This document shows positions 1-6,915 of a stretch of 9,909 nucleotides of DNA, in pieces. The stretch covers positions 23,840 through 33,748 of the forward strand of contig NVUP01000014.1 in NCBI GenBank assembly GCA_002401945.1, given 5' to 3'. This DNA comes from Paracoccaceae bacterium. Its GTDB lineage: Bacteria > Pseudomonadota > Alphaproteobacteria > Rhodobacterales > Rhodobacteraceae. The notes beneath the pieces are model-generated. The model searched no databases, had not been told where the DNA came from, and saw nothing but the letters and a program-made list of their open reading frames with translations. The position numbers and the translations under genes are program-made. How positions within the stretch are numbered: position 1 is the stretch's first letter; each line of letters starts with the position of its first letter.

Positions 1-14
1 CGCTGACAGGGGCC

Positions 15-1010
15 ATGGGTCCGTCGGGAGGGCAGGGGGGGGTTTTCCTCTGCGACGTCTTTGGGGCGATTCCAAAGAATGATTTGGCCTCGATGGAACA
101 CCCGTTGTTTTCGCTGGCGACCCGGCCGGACCGGCGCATCCTGCACTATGAGCACAAGGGCACGCAGATCACCGTGACGCCCAGCGTCAAGGGATTGGCG
201 ACCATCCACGACAAGGACATTCTGATCTTTTGCATCAGCCAGCTGATGGCGGCGCTGAATGCGGGCCGCAGCATCAGTCGGACTCTGCATCTGAAAGCGC
301 ATGATCTGCTGTTGGCCACCAACCGCGAGACCTCGGGCGATGCTTACCGGCGGTTGCGCGAGGCCTTTGAGCGGCTGGCGGGCACTCGCATCACCACCAA
401 TATCGTCACCGGCGGCATCGAGGTGACCAAGGGGTTCGGTTTAATCGAGAGCTGGGAGATTGTGCGCCGTGCCCCGACCGGGCGGGGATCTGGGCGGATG
501 ACCCATGTGGCGGTGACCCTGTCGGACTGGCTGTATCAGGCGGTGCTGTCCAATGCGGTGCTGACCCTGAGCCGCGACTATTTCTCCTTACGTAAACCGC
601 TGGAGCGGCGCATCTACGAGCTGACCCGCAAACATTGTGGTCGCCAGCAGGCCTGGACCGTGTCGGTGGACACGCTGCTGAAAAAATCCGGATCGGCCAG
701 CCCGCGGCGGGTGTTTCGCAAGATGCTGCGCGACATGATCGCGGCGCAGCCCTTGCCGGATTATGCGCTGGAAGAGCTGCCCGGTGATCTGATCCGGTTT
801 TCCCAGAAACACGCGGTGGTGGAGCGTCCCGGCGTGATGCCGCCCAGCCTGCGCTCTGACAGCCTGGAGCAGGCCCGGGTGCTGATGCCGGGGGTCGATG
901 TCTATGCGCTGGAGGCGGATTGGCGCGGTATGTGGGCCCGCTCGGGCTCGCCACGGTTGCGGTCTCCGGATGCGGCATTTTTGGGCTGGGTGAAGAAACG
1001 GGCGCAATAG
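15..1010 (+). CDS. repA: plasmid replication initiator protein RepA (RPA family)
   Basis: Replication initiator of the RepA/RPA family found on Rhodobacteraceae plasmids, expected to bind the plasmid origin and start replication. Family-typical blocks are MEHPLFSL (residues 27-34), TVTPSVKGLATIHDKD (53-68), LKAHDLLLATNR (about 93-104), GFGLIESWEIVR (140-151), the strongly conserved RDYFSLRKPLERRIYELTRKHCG block (187-209) and KKSGS (223-227). At 331 residues it is close to family size. The start is uncertain: the frame is open to the left window edge, and relatives usually carry a longer leader before the FLCDVF-like motif (11-16), so ATG at 15 may be internal. An 8-G run (35-42) lies in the glycine-rich N-terminus. 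No iterons or parAB genes are visible, so partner replication and partition functions would lie upstream. The gene is co-directional with the rhamnose operon 95 bp downstream. Confidence 0.88.
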   Translation: MGPSGGQGGVFLCDVFGAIPKNDLASMEHPLFSLATRPDRRILHYEHKGTQITVTPSVKGLATIHDKDILIFCISQLMAALNAGRSISRTLHLKAHDLLLATNRETSGDAYRRLREAFERLAGTRITTNIVTGGIEVTKGFGLIESWEIVRRAPTGRGSGRMTHVAVTLSDWLYQAVLSNAVLTLSRDYFSLRKPLERRIYELTRKHCGRQQAWTVSVDTLLKKSGSASPRRVFRKMLRDMIAAQPLPDYALEELPGDLIRFSQKHAVVERPGVMPPSLRSDSLEQARVLMPGVDVYALEADWRGMWARSGSPRLRSPDAAFLGWVKKRAQ

Positions 1011-1049
1011 GTCCCGCAGGATCGTGTTGCAGCGCTGGTTTGCCGTGAC

Positions 1050-1072
1050 AGCCCGGTGCGGGCTTGTTATTG
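1050..1072 (+). terminator. terminator-like hairpin after repA
   Basis: AGCCCG (1050-1055) and CGGGCT (1059-1064) form a perfect 6-bp, GC-rich stem around a GTG loop, followed by TGTTATTG, a T-rich but broken tail. It sits 40 bp past the repA stop codon and 41 bp before the rmlC start. This is consistent with a weak Rho-independent terminator separating repA from the rhamnose operon. The imperfect T-tract leaves read-through possible. Confidence 0.45.
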
Positions 1073-1080
1073 CTGCTGGG

Positions 1081-1094
1081 AATTCGAGCGAATT
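1081..1094. promoter_or_regulatory. 14-bp palindrome just upstream of rmlC (possible operator)
   Basis: AATTCG-AG-CGAATT is a perfect 6-bp inverted repeat with a 2-nt spacer, ending 2 bp before the rmlC ribosome binding site. It is AT-rich in a GC-rich setting. The short spacer suits a dimeric DNA-binding regulator better than an RNA hairpin. No convincing -35/-10 pair could be placed around it, so a regulatory role is only inferred. Confidence 0.3.
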
Positions 1095-1096
1095 TT

Positions 1097-1100
1097 GAGG
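1097..1100 (+). promoter_or_regulatory. ribosome binding site deciding the rmlC GTG start
   Basis: GAGG lies 5 nt before GTG at 1106. It selects this start over the longer in-frame TTG at 1064, which lies inside the terminator-like stem and would add a 14-residue leader unlike RmlC proteins. Confidence 0.6.
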
Positions 1101-1105
1101 CTATT

Positions 1106-1660
1106 GTGCAAATCGAAGACACCCCGCTTTCCGGCGTAAAGATTCTCACCCCTAACCGTTTTGGCGATGCCCGTGGGTTTTTCAGCGAAAGCTGGAACCG
1201 TAAGCTGCTGGCGGATCATGGCATCACCCTGGACTTTGTGCAGGACAATCACTCGATGTCGGCGCAGATCGGCACCGTGCGGGGGCTGCATTTTCAGGCA
1301 CCACCCCATGCCCAGGACAAGCTGGTGCGCTGCGGTCAGGGCGCACTGTTTGATGTGGCGGTGGATATCCGCAAGGGCTCGCCCAGCTATGGGGCTTGGT
1401 TTGGCATCGAGCTGAGCGCCGAAAATGGCAAGCAGCTGCTGGTGCCCAAGGGATTCCTGCACGGCTTCATCACCCGGGCGCCCATGACCGAGATCCTTTA
1501 CAAATGCACTGATTATTACGCGCCGGACTGTGACGGAGCGGTGCGCTGGGACAGCTGCGCTATCACCTGGGACCACCACGGCGCGGCAGTGCTGTCGGAC
1601 AAGGATGTCGCCGCCCCACCGCTGGCCGAGTTTGACAGCCCCTTTGTCTGGGAGGGATGA
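1106..1660 (+). CDS. rmlC: dTDP-4-dehydrorhamnose 3,5-epimerase
   Basis: Third enzyme of dTDP-L-rhamnose synthesis: it epimerises C3 and C5 of dTDP-4-dehydro-6-deoxy-glucose in the cytoplasm. A GTG start with GAGG 5 nt upstream gives 184 residues, the normal size for this cupin-fold family. The family signature runs through [11 protein letters not shown] (18-28), FVQDNHS (44-50) and GTVRGLHFQ (56-64). From this start His62, Lys72, His119 and Tyr132 fall at positions equivalent to the known catalytic and substrate-contact residues of RmlC (His63, Lys73, His120, Tyr133 in the enterobacterial numbering I recall). [18 protein letters not shown] (132-149) is the usual late motif, and the acidic residue in the LSDKD segment (163-167) is also present. 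It is the first gene of the rml operon. rmlB begins 4 nt after its stop, with the GGGAGG ribosome binding site for rmlB lying inside the rmlC C-terminal codons. An alternative longer start (TTG, 1064) is unlikely. Confidence 0.95.
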   Translation: MQIEDTPLSGVKILTPNRFGDARGFFSESWNRKLLADHGITLDFVQDNHSMSAQIGTVRGLHFQAPPHAQDKLVRCGQGALFDVAVDIRKGSPSYGAWFGIELSAENGKQLLVPKGFLHGFITRAPMTEILYKCTDYYAPDCDGAVRWDSCAITWDHHGAAVLSDKDVAAPPLAEFDSPFVWEG

Positions 1661-1664
1661 GCAG

Positions 1665-2717
1665 ATGAAGCTCTTGGTGACGGGCGGGGCCGGGTTTATC
1701 GGGTCAGCGGTGGTGCGGCGCGCCATTGCGGATGGCCACCAAGTGGTCAATCTGGATGCGCTGACCTATGCCGCCTGTCTGGATAATGTCGCCTCGGTGG
1801 CGGACAGTCCGAACTATGCGTTTGAACAGGCCGACATTCGCGACCGCGCCGCGTTGGATCGTATCTTTGCCGCGCACCAGCCGGATGTGGTGATGCATCT
1901 GGCGGCGGAAAGCCATGTGGACCGCTCGATCGACGGGCCCGGCGATTTTATCGAGACCAATATCACCGGCACCTTCAACATGCTGGAGGCGGCGCGCAAA
2001 TACTGGGTTGAGGCGGGGAGACCTGAGGGGTTTCGCTTCCATCACATCTCCACCGATGAAGTCTATGGCAGCCTGCCTGCGGACCCCTCGGTGTTGTTCA
2101 CCGAAGACACTGCTTATGATCCGCGCTCGCCTTATTCGGCCAGCAAGGCGGCCAGCGATCATCTGGTGCGGGCCTGGGCGGAGACCTATGGCTTGCCGGT
2201 GGTGCTGAGCAATTGCTCCAACAACTATGGCCCTTACCATTTCCCGGAAAAACTGGTGCCGGTGATTATTCTGAAGGCGCTGGCGGGTAAGGATCTGCCG
2301 ATCTATGGCGATGGCTCCAATGTGCGCGACTGGCTTTATGTTGAGGATCACGCCGAGGCGTTGCTCTGCGTGGTGCAAAAAGGCGCGCTGGGGCGCAGCT
2401 ATAATATTGGCGGCGAGAATGAACGGTCGAACCTCGAGCTGGTGAAGACGCTTTGTGCCATTCTGGATGGCAAGCGGCCACGCAGCGATGGCAAGCCTTA
2501 CGCTGACCAGATCGCTTATGTCACTGACCGACCCGGCCATGATGCACGTTATGCCATCGATCCTTCGCGCATCCGCGACGAGCTGGGCTGGCGGCCATCG
2601 GTGACGGTTGAGGAAGGGCTGGAGCGCACCGTGCAATGGTATCTCGACAATGAGAGCTGGTGGCGCGCGCTGCTGAGCCGCGACGGGGTGGGTGAACGTC
2701 TGGGAGTAAAGGCATGA
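1665..2717 (+). CDS. rmlB: dTDP-glucose 4,6-dehydratase
   Basis: Second enzyme of dTDP-L-rhamnose synthesis: NAD-dependent conversion of dTDP-glucose to dTDP-4-dehydro-6-deoxy-glucose. It is an extended SDR of 350 residues, the family's usual length. The N-terminal Rossmann motif is GGAGFIG (7-13). LDALTYA (30-36) is the nucleotide-binding loop typical of RmlB. The catalytic T-D-E triad sits in STDEVYG (129-135: Thr130, Asp131, Glu132), and the YxxxK pair is Tyr157/Lys161 in [17 protein letters not shown] (186-197) and [10 protein letters not shown] (220-229) are further RmlB hallmarks. The reading frame is open upstream into rmlC to position 1530, but ATG at 1665, preceded by GGAGGGATGAGCAG, begins exactly at the [13 protein letters not shown] motif and is clearly the start. 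Its last four bases overlap the rmlD start (ATGA), which suggests translational coupling. Confidence 0.97.
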   Translation: MKLLVTGGAGFIGSAVVRRAIADGHQVVNLDALTYAACLDNVASVADSPNYAFEQADIRDRAALDRIFAAHQPDVVMHLAAESHVDRSIDGPGDFIETNITGTFNMLEAARKYWVEAGRPEGFRFHHISTDEVYGSLPADPSVLFTEDTAYDPRSPYSASKAASDHLVRAWAETYGLPVVLSNCSNNYGPYHFPEKLVPVIILKALAGKDLPIYGDGSNVRDWLYVEDHAEALLCVVQKGALGRSYNIGGENERSNLELVKTLCAILDGKRPRSDGKPYADQIAYVTDRPGHDARYAIDPSRIRDELGWRPSVTVEEGLERTVQWYLDNESWWRALLSRDGVGERLGVKA

Positions 2718-3565
2718 GCATTCTGGTGTTTGGCAAAACGGGGCAGGTGGCGCAGGAACTGGCGCGGCATGATGGCGTGACCGGCCTGTCGCGGGATCAG
2801 GCCGATCTGAGCGAACCGGCCGCTTGCGGCGCGCAGATTATGGCGCAGCGCCCCGCTGCCGTGATCAATGCCGCCGCCTATACCGCCGTCGACAAGGCCG
2901 AGGAAGACGAGGCACTGGCAAGCGTGATCAACGGCGAGGCCCCCGGTGCGATGGCACAGGCCTGTGCTGATCTGGGCATTCCTTTTGTCTCTATCTCGAC
3001 GGATTACGTGTTTGATGGCAGTGGCACTGCACCCTGGCAGCCTTCGGATACCACTGGCCCGCTGGGGGCCTATGGCCGCTCAAAGCTGGCAGGTGAAGAG
3101 GCCGTAAGCGCCGCAGACGGCGCTTACGCCATCCTGCGCACCTCTTGGGTGGTCTCATCCCATGGCAGTAACTTTGTCAAAACCATGCTGCGGCTGGGCG
3201 CGGAGCGTGATCAGTTGAGCATCGTTGCTGATCAGATTGGCGCCCCCACCATGGCGCGCGATATCGCCGCCGCCTGCATCACCATGGCGCAGCAGTTGAT
3301 CGACGATCCAGCCAAGGCTGGGATCTATCACTTTTGCAGCGCGCCACAGACCAGTTGGGCTGATTTTGCCCGTGAGATCTTTGGCCAGGGTGATCTCAGC
3401 TGTAAGGTGGTGGATATTCCCAGCTCGGACTATCCCACCCCGGCGGCACGACCCCTGAACTCAAGGCTCGATTGCACCTTGTTAGAGACTGTTTTTGACA
3501 TCGCCCAACCCGATTGGCGATTGGGGTTGCGTGACATTTTACAAGATTTGGGAGCGCAGCGATGA
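2714..3565 (+). CDS. rmlD: dTDP-4-dehydrorhamnose reductase
   Basis: Final enzyme of dTDP-L-rhamnose synthesis: NAD(P)H-dependent reduction of dTDP-4-dehydro-L-rhamnose. It has 283 residues, typical for RmlD. The N-terminal cofactor loop is FGKTGQVA (6-13), the RmlD version of the glycine-rich motif. [14 protein letters not shown] (52-65) is a strong family signature, followed by STDYVFDG (95-102), YGRSK with Tyr120/Lys124 as the catalytic pair, and [32 protein letters not shown] marks the C-terminal substrate region. It starts within the rmlB stop (ATGA, 2714-2717) and ends within the rmlA start (ATGA, 3562-3565), so all three genes are probably translated from one message with coupling. Confidence 0.96.
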   Translation: MSILVFGKTGQVAQELARHDGVTGLSRDQADLSEPAACGAQIMAQRPAAVINAAAYTAVDKAEEDEALASVINGEAPGAMAQACADLGIPFVSISTDYVFDGSGTAPWQPSDTTGPLGAYGRSKLAGEEAVSAADGAYAILRTSWVVSSHGSNFVKTMLRLGAERDQLSIVADQIGAPTMARDIAAACITMAQQLIDDPAKAGIYHFCSAPQTSWADFAREIFGQGDLSCKVVDIPSSDYPTPAARPLNSRLDCTLLETVFDIAQPDWRLGLRDILQDLGAQR

Positions 3566-4434
3566 GTGCGAGAAAAGGCATTATTCTGGCTGGCGGATCG
3601 GGCACACGGCTGTATCCGATCACCATCGGCATCTCCAAGCAATTGCTGCCGATCTATGACAAACCGATGATTTATTATCCGCTGTCGGTGCTGATGCTGA
3701 CGGGGATCCGCGACATCTGCATGATCACTACGCCGCAGGACCGTGCCCAGTTTGAGCGCAGCCTCGGCGATGGCAGTCAGTGGGGAATTTCGCTGACCTA
3801 TGTGGAGCAGCCTAACCCCGACGGGCTGGCGCAGGCCTATATTCTGGCCGAAGAGTTCCTGGATGGGGCTGCCAGCGCGCTGGTGCTGGGCGATAATATT
3901 TTCTTTGGTCACGGGTTGCCGGACCTGTTGGCGGCGGCGGATGCGCAGACCAGCGGTGGCACCGTGTTTGGCTATCACGTCGCCGATCCCGAACGCTATG
4001 GCGTGGTGAAGTTTGATGCGGATGGCAAGGCGCGCCAGATCATCGAGAAACCCGAGGTGCCACCGTCGAATTATGCGGTGACCGGGCTCTACTTTCTCGA
4101 TGGCAGCGCCCCGGCGCGGGCGCGTCAGGTGCAACCCTCGCCGCGCGGCGAGCTGGAGATCACCGATCTGTTGCAGATGTATCTGGACGAAGGGTTGCTC
4201 AGGGTGGAAACCATGGGCCGCGGCTATGCCTGGCTGGACACCGGCACCCATGGCAGCCTGCTGGATGCGGGCAATTTTGTGCGCACTCTGGAGAACCGCC
4301 AGGGCTTGCAGACCGGCTGCCTGGAAGAGATCGCCTATGAGCAGGGCTGGATCAGCCGCGCCGATCTGGCAGCGCGGGCTGAGCTGTTTCGCAAAAACGG
4401 CTATGGGGCTTATTTGGCCGGGCTGCTGAGGTAA
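3562..4434 (+). CDS. rmlA: glucose-1-phosphate thymidylyltransferase
   Basis: First enzyme of the pathway: it makes dTDP-glucose from dTTP and glucose-1-phosphate and is normally feedback-inhibited by dTDP-rhamnose. It has 290 residues, the usual RmlA length. The nucleotidyltransferase signature GGSGTRLYP is at 11-19, followed by [18 protein letters not shown] (25-42) with Lys26. [11 protein letters not shown] (109-119) carries the metal-binding Asp111. EKP (162-164) contributes to sugar-phosphate binding, RGELEITD (195-202) is conserved, and LDTGTH (225-230) carries the second metal-binding Asp226. It completes the four-gene rml set in the order C-B-D-A. A short 18-nt spacer separates it from the next glycosyltransferase gene, so both are probably in one transcript. 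Confidence 0.97.
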   Translation: MSARKGIILAGGSGTRLYPITIGISKQLLPIYDKPMIYYPLSVLMLTGIRDICMITTPQDRAQFERSLGDGSQWGISLTYVEQPNPDGLAQAYILAEEFLDGAASALVLGDNIFFGHGLPDLLAAADAQTSGGTVFGYHVADPERYGVVKFDADGKARQIIEKPEVPPSNYAVTGLYFLDGSAPARARQVQPSPRGELEITDLLQMYLDEGLLRVETMGRGYAWLDTGTHGSLLDAGNFVRTLENRQGLQTGCLEEIAYEQGWISRADLAARAELFRKNGYGAYLAGLLR

Positions 4435-4452
4435 GACAAAAAGGGCGAAGCC

Positions 4453-5706
4453 ATGAAAATCTTGTTTGTGCATCAGAACATGCCGGGGCAGTACCGCGAG
4501 CTGATCCAGTGGCTGGCGGCCAGCGGCGAACATGAGCTGGTGTTTCTGACCCAGCGCCGCGATGCGCTACAGATCCCCGGCGTACGGACCCAGATTTACA
4601 CGCCACATCACCATCCCGCCAAAGACGCCTATGGGCTGTCCAAGGTTTGGGAAGAGGCCAGCGGTACCGGTTTTGGTGCGGCAATGGCCGCGCAGAAGCT
4701 GGAGCGCGACGAGGGCTTTAAACCCGATATCGTGCTGGGCCATACCGGCTGGGGTGAATTGCTGTTTTTCAAGGAAATCTGGCCGGATGTGCCAATCCTG
4801 GGTTTCTTTGAATATTTCTACCGCGCCAAGGGTGGCCCGGTGGGGTTTGATCCCGAGGATTCCGTCAACACTCATACGCCGTTCCTGATGGCGGCACGCA
4901 ATGCGGTGCCCTTTGCCAATATCCAGAGTGTTGATCTGGGCCATGTGCCAACGCAGTGGCAGAAAAACACCTTCCCCAAAAGCTTCCACTCAAAATTCTA
5001 TGCCTGCCATGACGGCATTCGCACCGATCTGCTCAGGCCCAACCCCGCTGTCAGCCTGGAGCTGGGGCGGCTGGAGCAACCGCTGCGCCGCGACGATGAG
5101 GTGTTCACCTATATGGCGCGCAATCTGGAGCGCACCCGTGGCTTTCACATCTTTATGCGCGCCTTGCCAAAAATCCTGGCGGCGCGGCCAAACGCCCGCG
5201 TGCTGATCATCGGCGGCAGCGAGACCTCTTATGGGCGCAAAAGTGGCCACGAGGGCGGCTTGCGCGGTGAAATGGAGGCTGAGGTGGGAGAGGATCTGGA
5301 TTGGGATCGGGTGCATTTTCTCGGTCAGGTGCCTTATGAGAAATTCTGCGAAGTGATTCAGATCAGCCGCTGTCATATCTACCTGACCATGCCCTTTGTG
5401 CTCAGCTGGTCGCTGCTTGAGGCGATGTCGATGCAGGCCACCATTGTGGCCTCGGACGTGGCGCCGGTGCGCGAGGCAATCAGCCATGGCAAAACCGGGC
5501 TGCTGGTGGATTTCTTTGATGCGCAGGCGCTGGCCGATCAGGTGATCGAGGTGCTGGCGCATCCGCAGGACCATGCCCATCTAGGGCGCGCGGCGCGTGC
5601 CCATGTGGTGGCGAACTATGATTTCCTGAGCCACTGCCTGCCGGAACATATTGCGCGCATCAACAGCCTGCTACCTGCCGACAAACAGCTGATGCGGCGG
5701 GGCTAG
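4453..5706 (+). CDS. GT4-family glycosyltransferase (possible rhamnosyltransferase)
   Basis: Two-domain GT-B fold glycosyltransferase of 417 residues. The N-terminus MKILFVHQNMPGQYRELI (1-18) is typical of the 'glycosyltransferase 4 group' N-terminal domain. The C-terminal glycosyl-transferases group 1 domain spans about 214-390, with YMARNLERTRG (220-230), VLIIGGSETSYG (250-261) and VHFLGQVPYEKFCEVI (287-302). The acceptor/donor region reads YLTMPFVLSWSLLEAM (310-325). The usual EX7E motif keeps its second Glu (Glu323), but the first position is Phe315; I recall this YPFVLSWS pattern as a variant of the same subfamily. There is no signal peptide or membrane span, so it acts at the cytoplasmic face. 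GGG lies 7 nt before ATG. Its place directly behind rmlA makes dTDP-rhamnose a plausible donor, but substrate cannot be read from the sequence. Confidence 0.9.
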   Translation: MKILFVHQNMPGQYRELIQWLAASGEHELVFLTQRRDALQIPGVRTQIYTPHHHPAKDAYGLSKVWEEASGTGFGAAMAAQKLERDEGFKPDIVLGHTGWGELLFFKEIWPDVPILGFFEYFYRAKGGPVGFDPEDSVNTHTPFLMAARNAVPFANIQSVDLGHVPTQWQKNTFPKSFHSKFYACHDGIRTDLLRPNPAVSLELGRLEQPLRRDDEVFTYMARNLERTRGFHIFMRALPKILAARPNARVLIIGGSETSYGRKSGHEGGLRGEMEAEVGEDLDWDRVHFLGQVPYEKFCEVIQISRCHIYLTMPFVLSWSLLEAMSMQATIVASDVAPVREAISHGKTGLLVDFFDAQALADQVIEVLAHPQDHAHLGRAARAHVVANYDFLSHCLPEHIARINSLLPADKQLMRRG

Positions 5707-5714
5707 TCGTTTTG

Positions 5715-6830
5715 TCAGATGCGGCTGGCAGAGGCAAACACCCCGAAGAAGTTGCCGATGATATTGGAGATGGTGAGCACGTCATTGATTGGCGATTCGG
5801 TGGCGATCACCAGATCGTCGGGATTGATCTGAAACTTGCGCGCCGAAAACAGCCCATCCGCCGAGGTCAGATCCAGTGAAAACACCACCCGCGTCTGGCG
5901 CGGGCCGCGCTGACCGGCAGCCACAGCCGCCGCGTCATATTCGCGCAGCACCAGCAAGCCTTGCGGATCGGCGCGGTTGTCCTGCAATCCGCCCATGATG
6001 GCCACGGCGTCCATCGCCGAGACCTGATCCTTGGTGAAAATATGCAGATCCTCGGTGCCGGTGGCGCCAAAGGAGAGGAAATACCGTTCATCTTCTTCGA
6101 CAAACACCCGATCCCCGCCGCGCAACAGGGTGTCGAGATGCGGGCTGTTGAGCAGGGCGTCGACCGAGGTGCCATAGATGGTGCCGCCGCGCATCAGCCG
6201 GATCTGCGGGTTGTTCAGGTTTAGCCCAATGCCTCCGCCCGCTGAGATCAGCCCCAGCACGGTGTAATTGCGGTTGGGCATTGGATAGGTGCCGGGTTGT
6301 TCAACGCCGCTGACCAGATCCACCGAGTTGTTGCGGCCCTCGTTCATGTCAAGCTGCAGCTGTGCTGCGGGTATAATTGCCTCAAGCTCGGTTTGCAGGG
6401 TTTCGCGGGCCAGATCTGGGGTTAGTCCCAATACGTTTACATTGCCGATATAGGGCATGAAAATGGTGCCATTGGCAGCCACTTCGACATCCTGCAGCTG
6501 CACCATTTTCTGTTCAGAGGAGGTCAGCAGGGAATTGTCACTGCTGTCCCAAATTCGCAGCGTCAGGCTGTCACCGGGTTGGATGATCTGGGTTTTGGCG
6601 CCGTTGCTGTGGTGGATCCAGCGCAGGTTTTCCTGTTTTCCAGTGGGAGGCCATTGCGCCACCGTTGGTAAAAAGGCGTGGCTTACCGAGTAAAGCGCAA
6701 AATCGGCACTCTCTTCGCTGAGCTCGGTCAGAATCTCCTCGCTGACCGGAGCACCGCCAGGCAGGCGGCCACAGCCACTGGGCAGCAGGGTAAGGCTCGC
6801 GGCAGCGAGAAGAGAAAGTAGGATGCGCAT
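5715..6830 (-). CDS. polysaccharide export lipoprotein (Wza/KpsD-like, SLBB domains)
   Basis: Outer-membrane polysaccharide export (OPX) protein of 371 residues. The start at 6830 gives a lipoprotein signal, MRILLSLLAAASLTLLPSGCG, with lipobox LPSGC and Cys20 as the lipidation site. The frame is open further upstream to 6932, but that extension would bury the signal peptide and run into the divergent gene. The polysaccharide biosynthesis/export domain spans about residues 82-162 (IQPGDSLTLRIWD, then VAANGTIFMPYIGNVNVLGLT). Two SLBB-type repeats follow, about 169-246 (SGVEQPGTYP, VLGLISAGGGIG) and 249-336 (FLSFGATGTEDLHIFTKD, SAMDAVAIMGGL). The C-terminus NIIGNFFGVFASASRI may provide the membrane-spanning end. 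It is transcribed opposite to its neighbours, convergent with the glycosyltransferase and divergent from the SDR gene. No Wzc-type tyrosine kinase partner is in the window. Confidence 0.9.
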   Translation of the reverse strand: MRILLSLLAAASLTLLPSGCGRLPGGAPVSEEILTELSEESADFALYSVSHAFLPTVAQWPPTGKQENLRWIHHSNGAKTQIIQPGDSLTLRIWDSSDNSLLTSSEQKMVQLQDVEVAANGTIFMPYIGNVNVLGLTPDLARETLQTELEAIIPAAQLQLDMNEGRNNSVDLVSGVEQPGTYPMPNRNYTVLGLISAGGGIGLNLNNPQIRLMRGGTIYGTSVDALLNSPHLDTLLRGGDRVFVEEDERYFLSFGATGTEDLHIFTKDQVSAMDAVAIMGGLQDNRADPQGLLVLREYDAAAVAAGQRGPRQTRVVFSLDLTSADGLFSARKFQINPDDLVIATESPINDVLTISNIIGNFFGVFASASRI

Positions 6831-6870
6831 GGAAAGCCTGCCCGGAAACGTCTTGATTTTTGCTCTCCGC

Positions 6871-6898
6871 AAGATACTGCCGTCAGACAGGCCGTCAA
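6871..6898 (-). promoter_or_regulatory. sigma70-like promoter for the export lipoprotein gene, with TGACGGC direct repeat
   Basis: Read on the minus strand, TTGACG (6898-6893) is separated by 16 nt from TATCTT (6876-6871), matching -35 and -10 boxes at 5 of 6 and 4 of 6 positions. The predicted transcript would start near 6864 and carry a leader of about 34 nt before the ATG at 6830. Two exact copies of TGACGGC (minus strand; 6897-6891 and 6885-6879) lie 12 bp apart. The first overlaps the -35 box and the second lies in the spacer, which is where an operator would be expected. No equally good promoter was found for the divergent SDR gene. Confidence 0.45.
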
Positions 6899-6905
6899 CT
6901 AGTAC

Positions 6906-6910
6906 AAGGA
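6906..6910 (+). promoter_or_regulatory. ribosome binding site deciding the SDR gene start
   Basis: AAGGA lies 5 nt before ATG at 6916. It supports this start over the in-frame ATG at 6823, which would overlap the export lipoprotein signal peptide region on the other strand and add 31 unrelated residues before the Rossmann motif. Confidence 0.6.
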
Positions 6911-6915
6911 TTTCT

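Noticed and set aside
406..1149. Long minus-strand open frame opposite repA and the rmlC start
   Set aside because: Pro/Arg/Ser-rich translation with no recognisable family, fully antisense to repA, which has clear family motifs; typical shadow frame of GC-rich coding DNA.
3430..4533. 367-codon minus-strand open frame opposite rmlA
   Set aside because: Although long, it covers a perfectly conserved rmlA on the other strand, crosses three gene borders and has no recognisable domain.
5691..5725. GATGCGGC occurring twice around the convergent gene ends
   Set aside because: Direct 8-bp copies in GC-rich coding ends, 27 bp apart, without further structure; expected by chance and by codon use.
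6853..6878. TTGATT...GATACT as a plus-strand promoter for the SDR gene
   Set aside because: The boxes are only 14 nt apart and the -10 match is weak; not enough to call a promoter.
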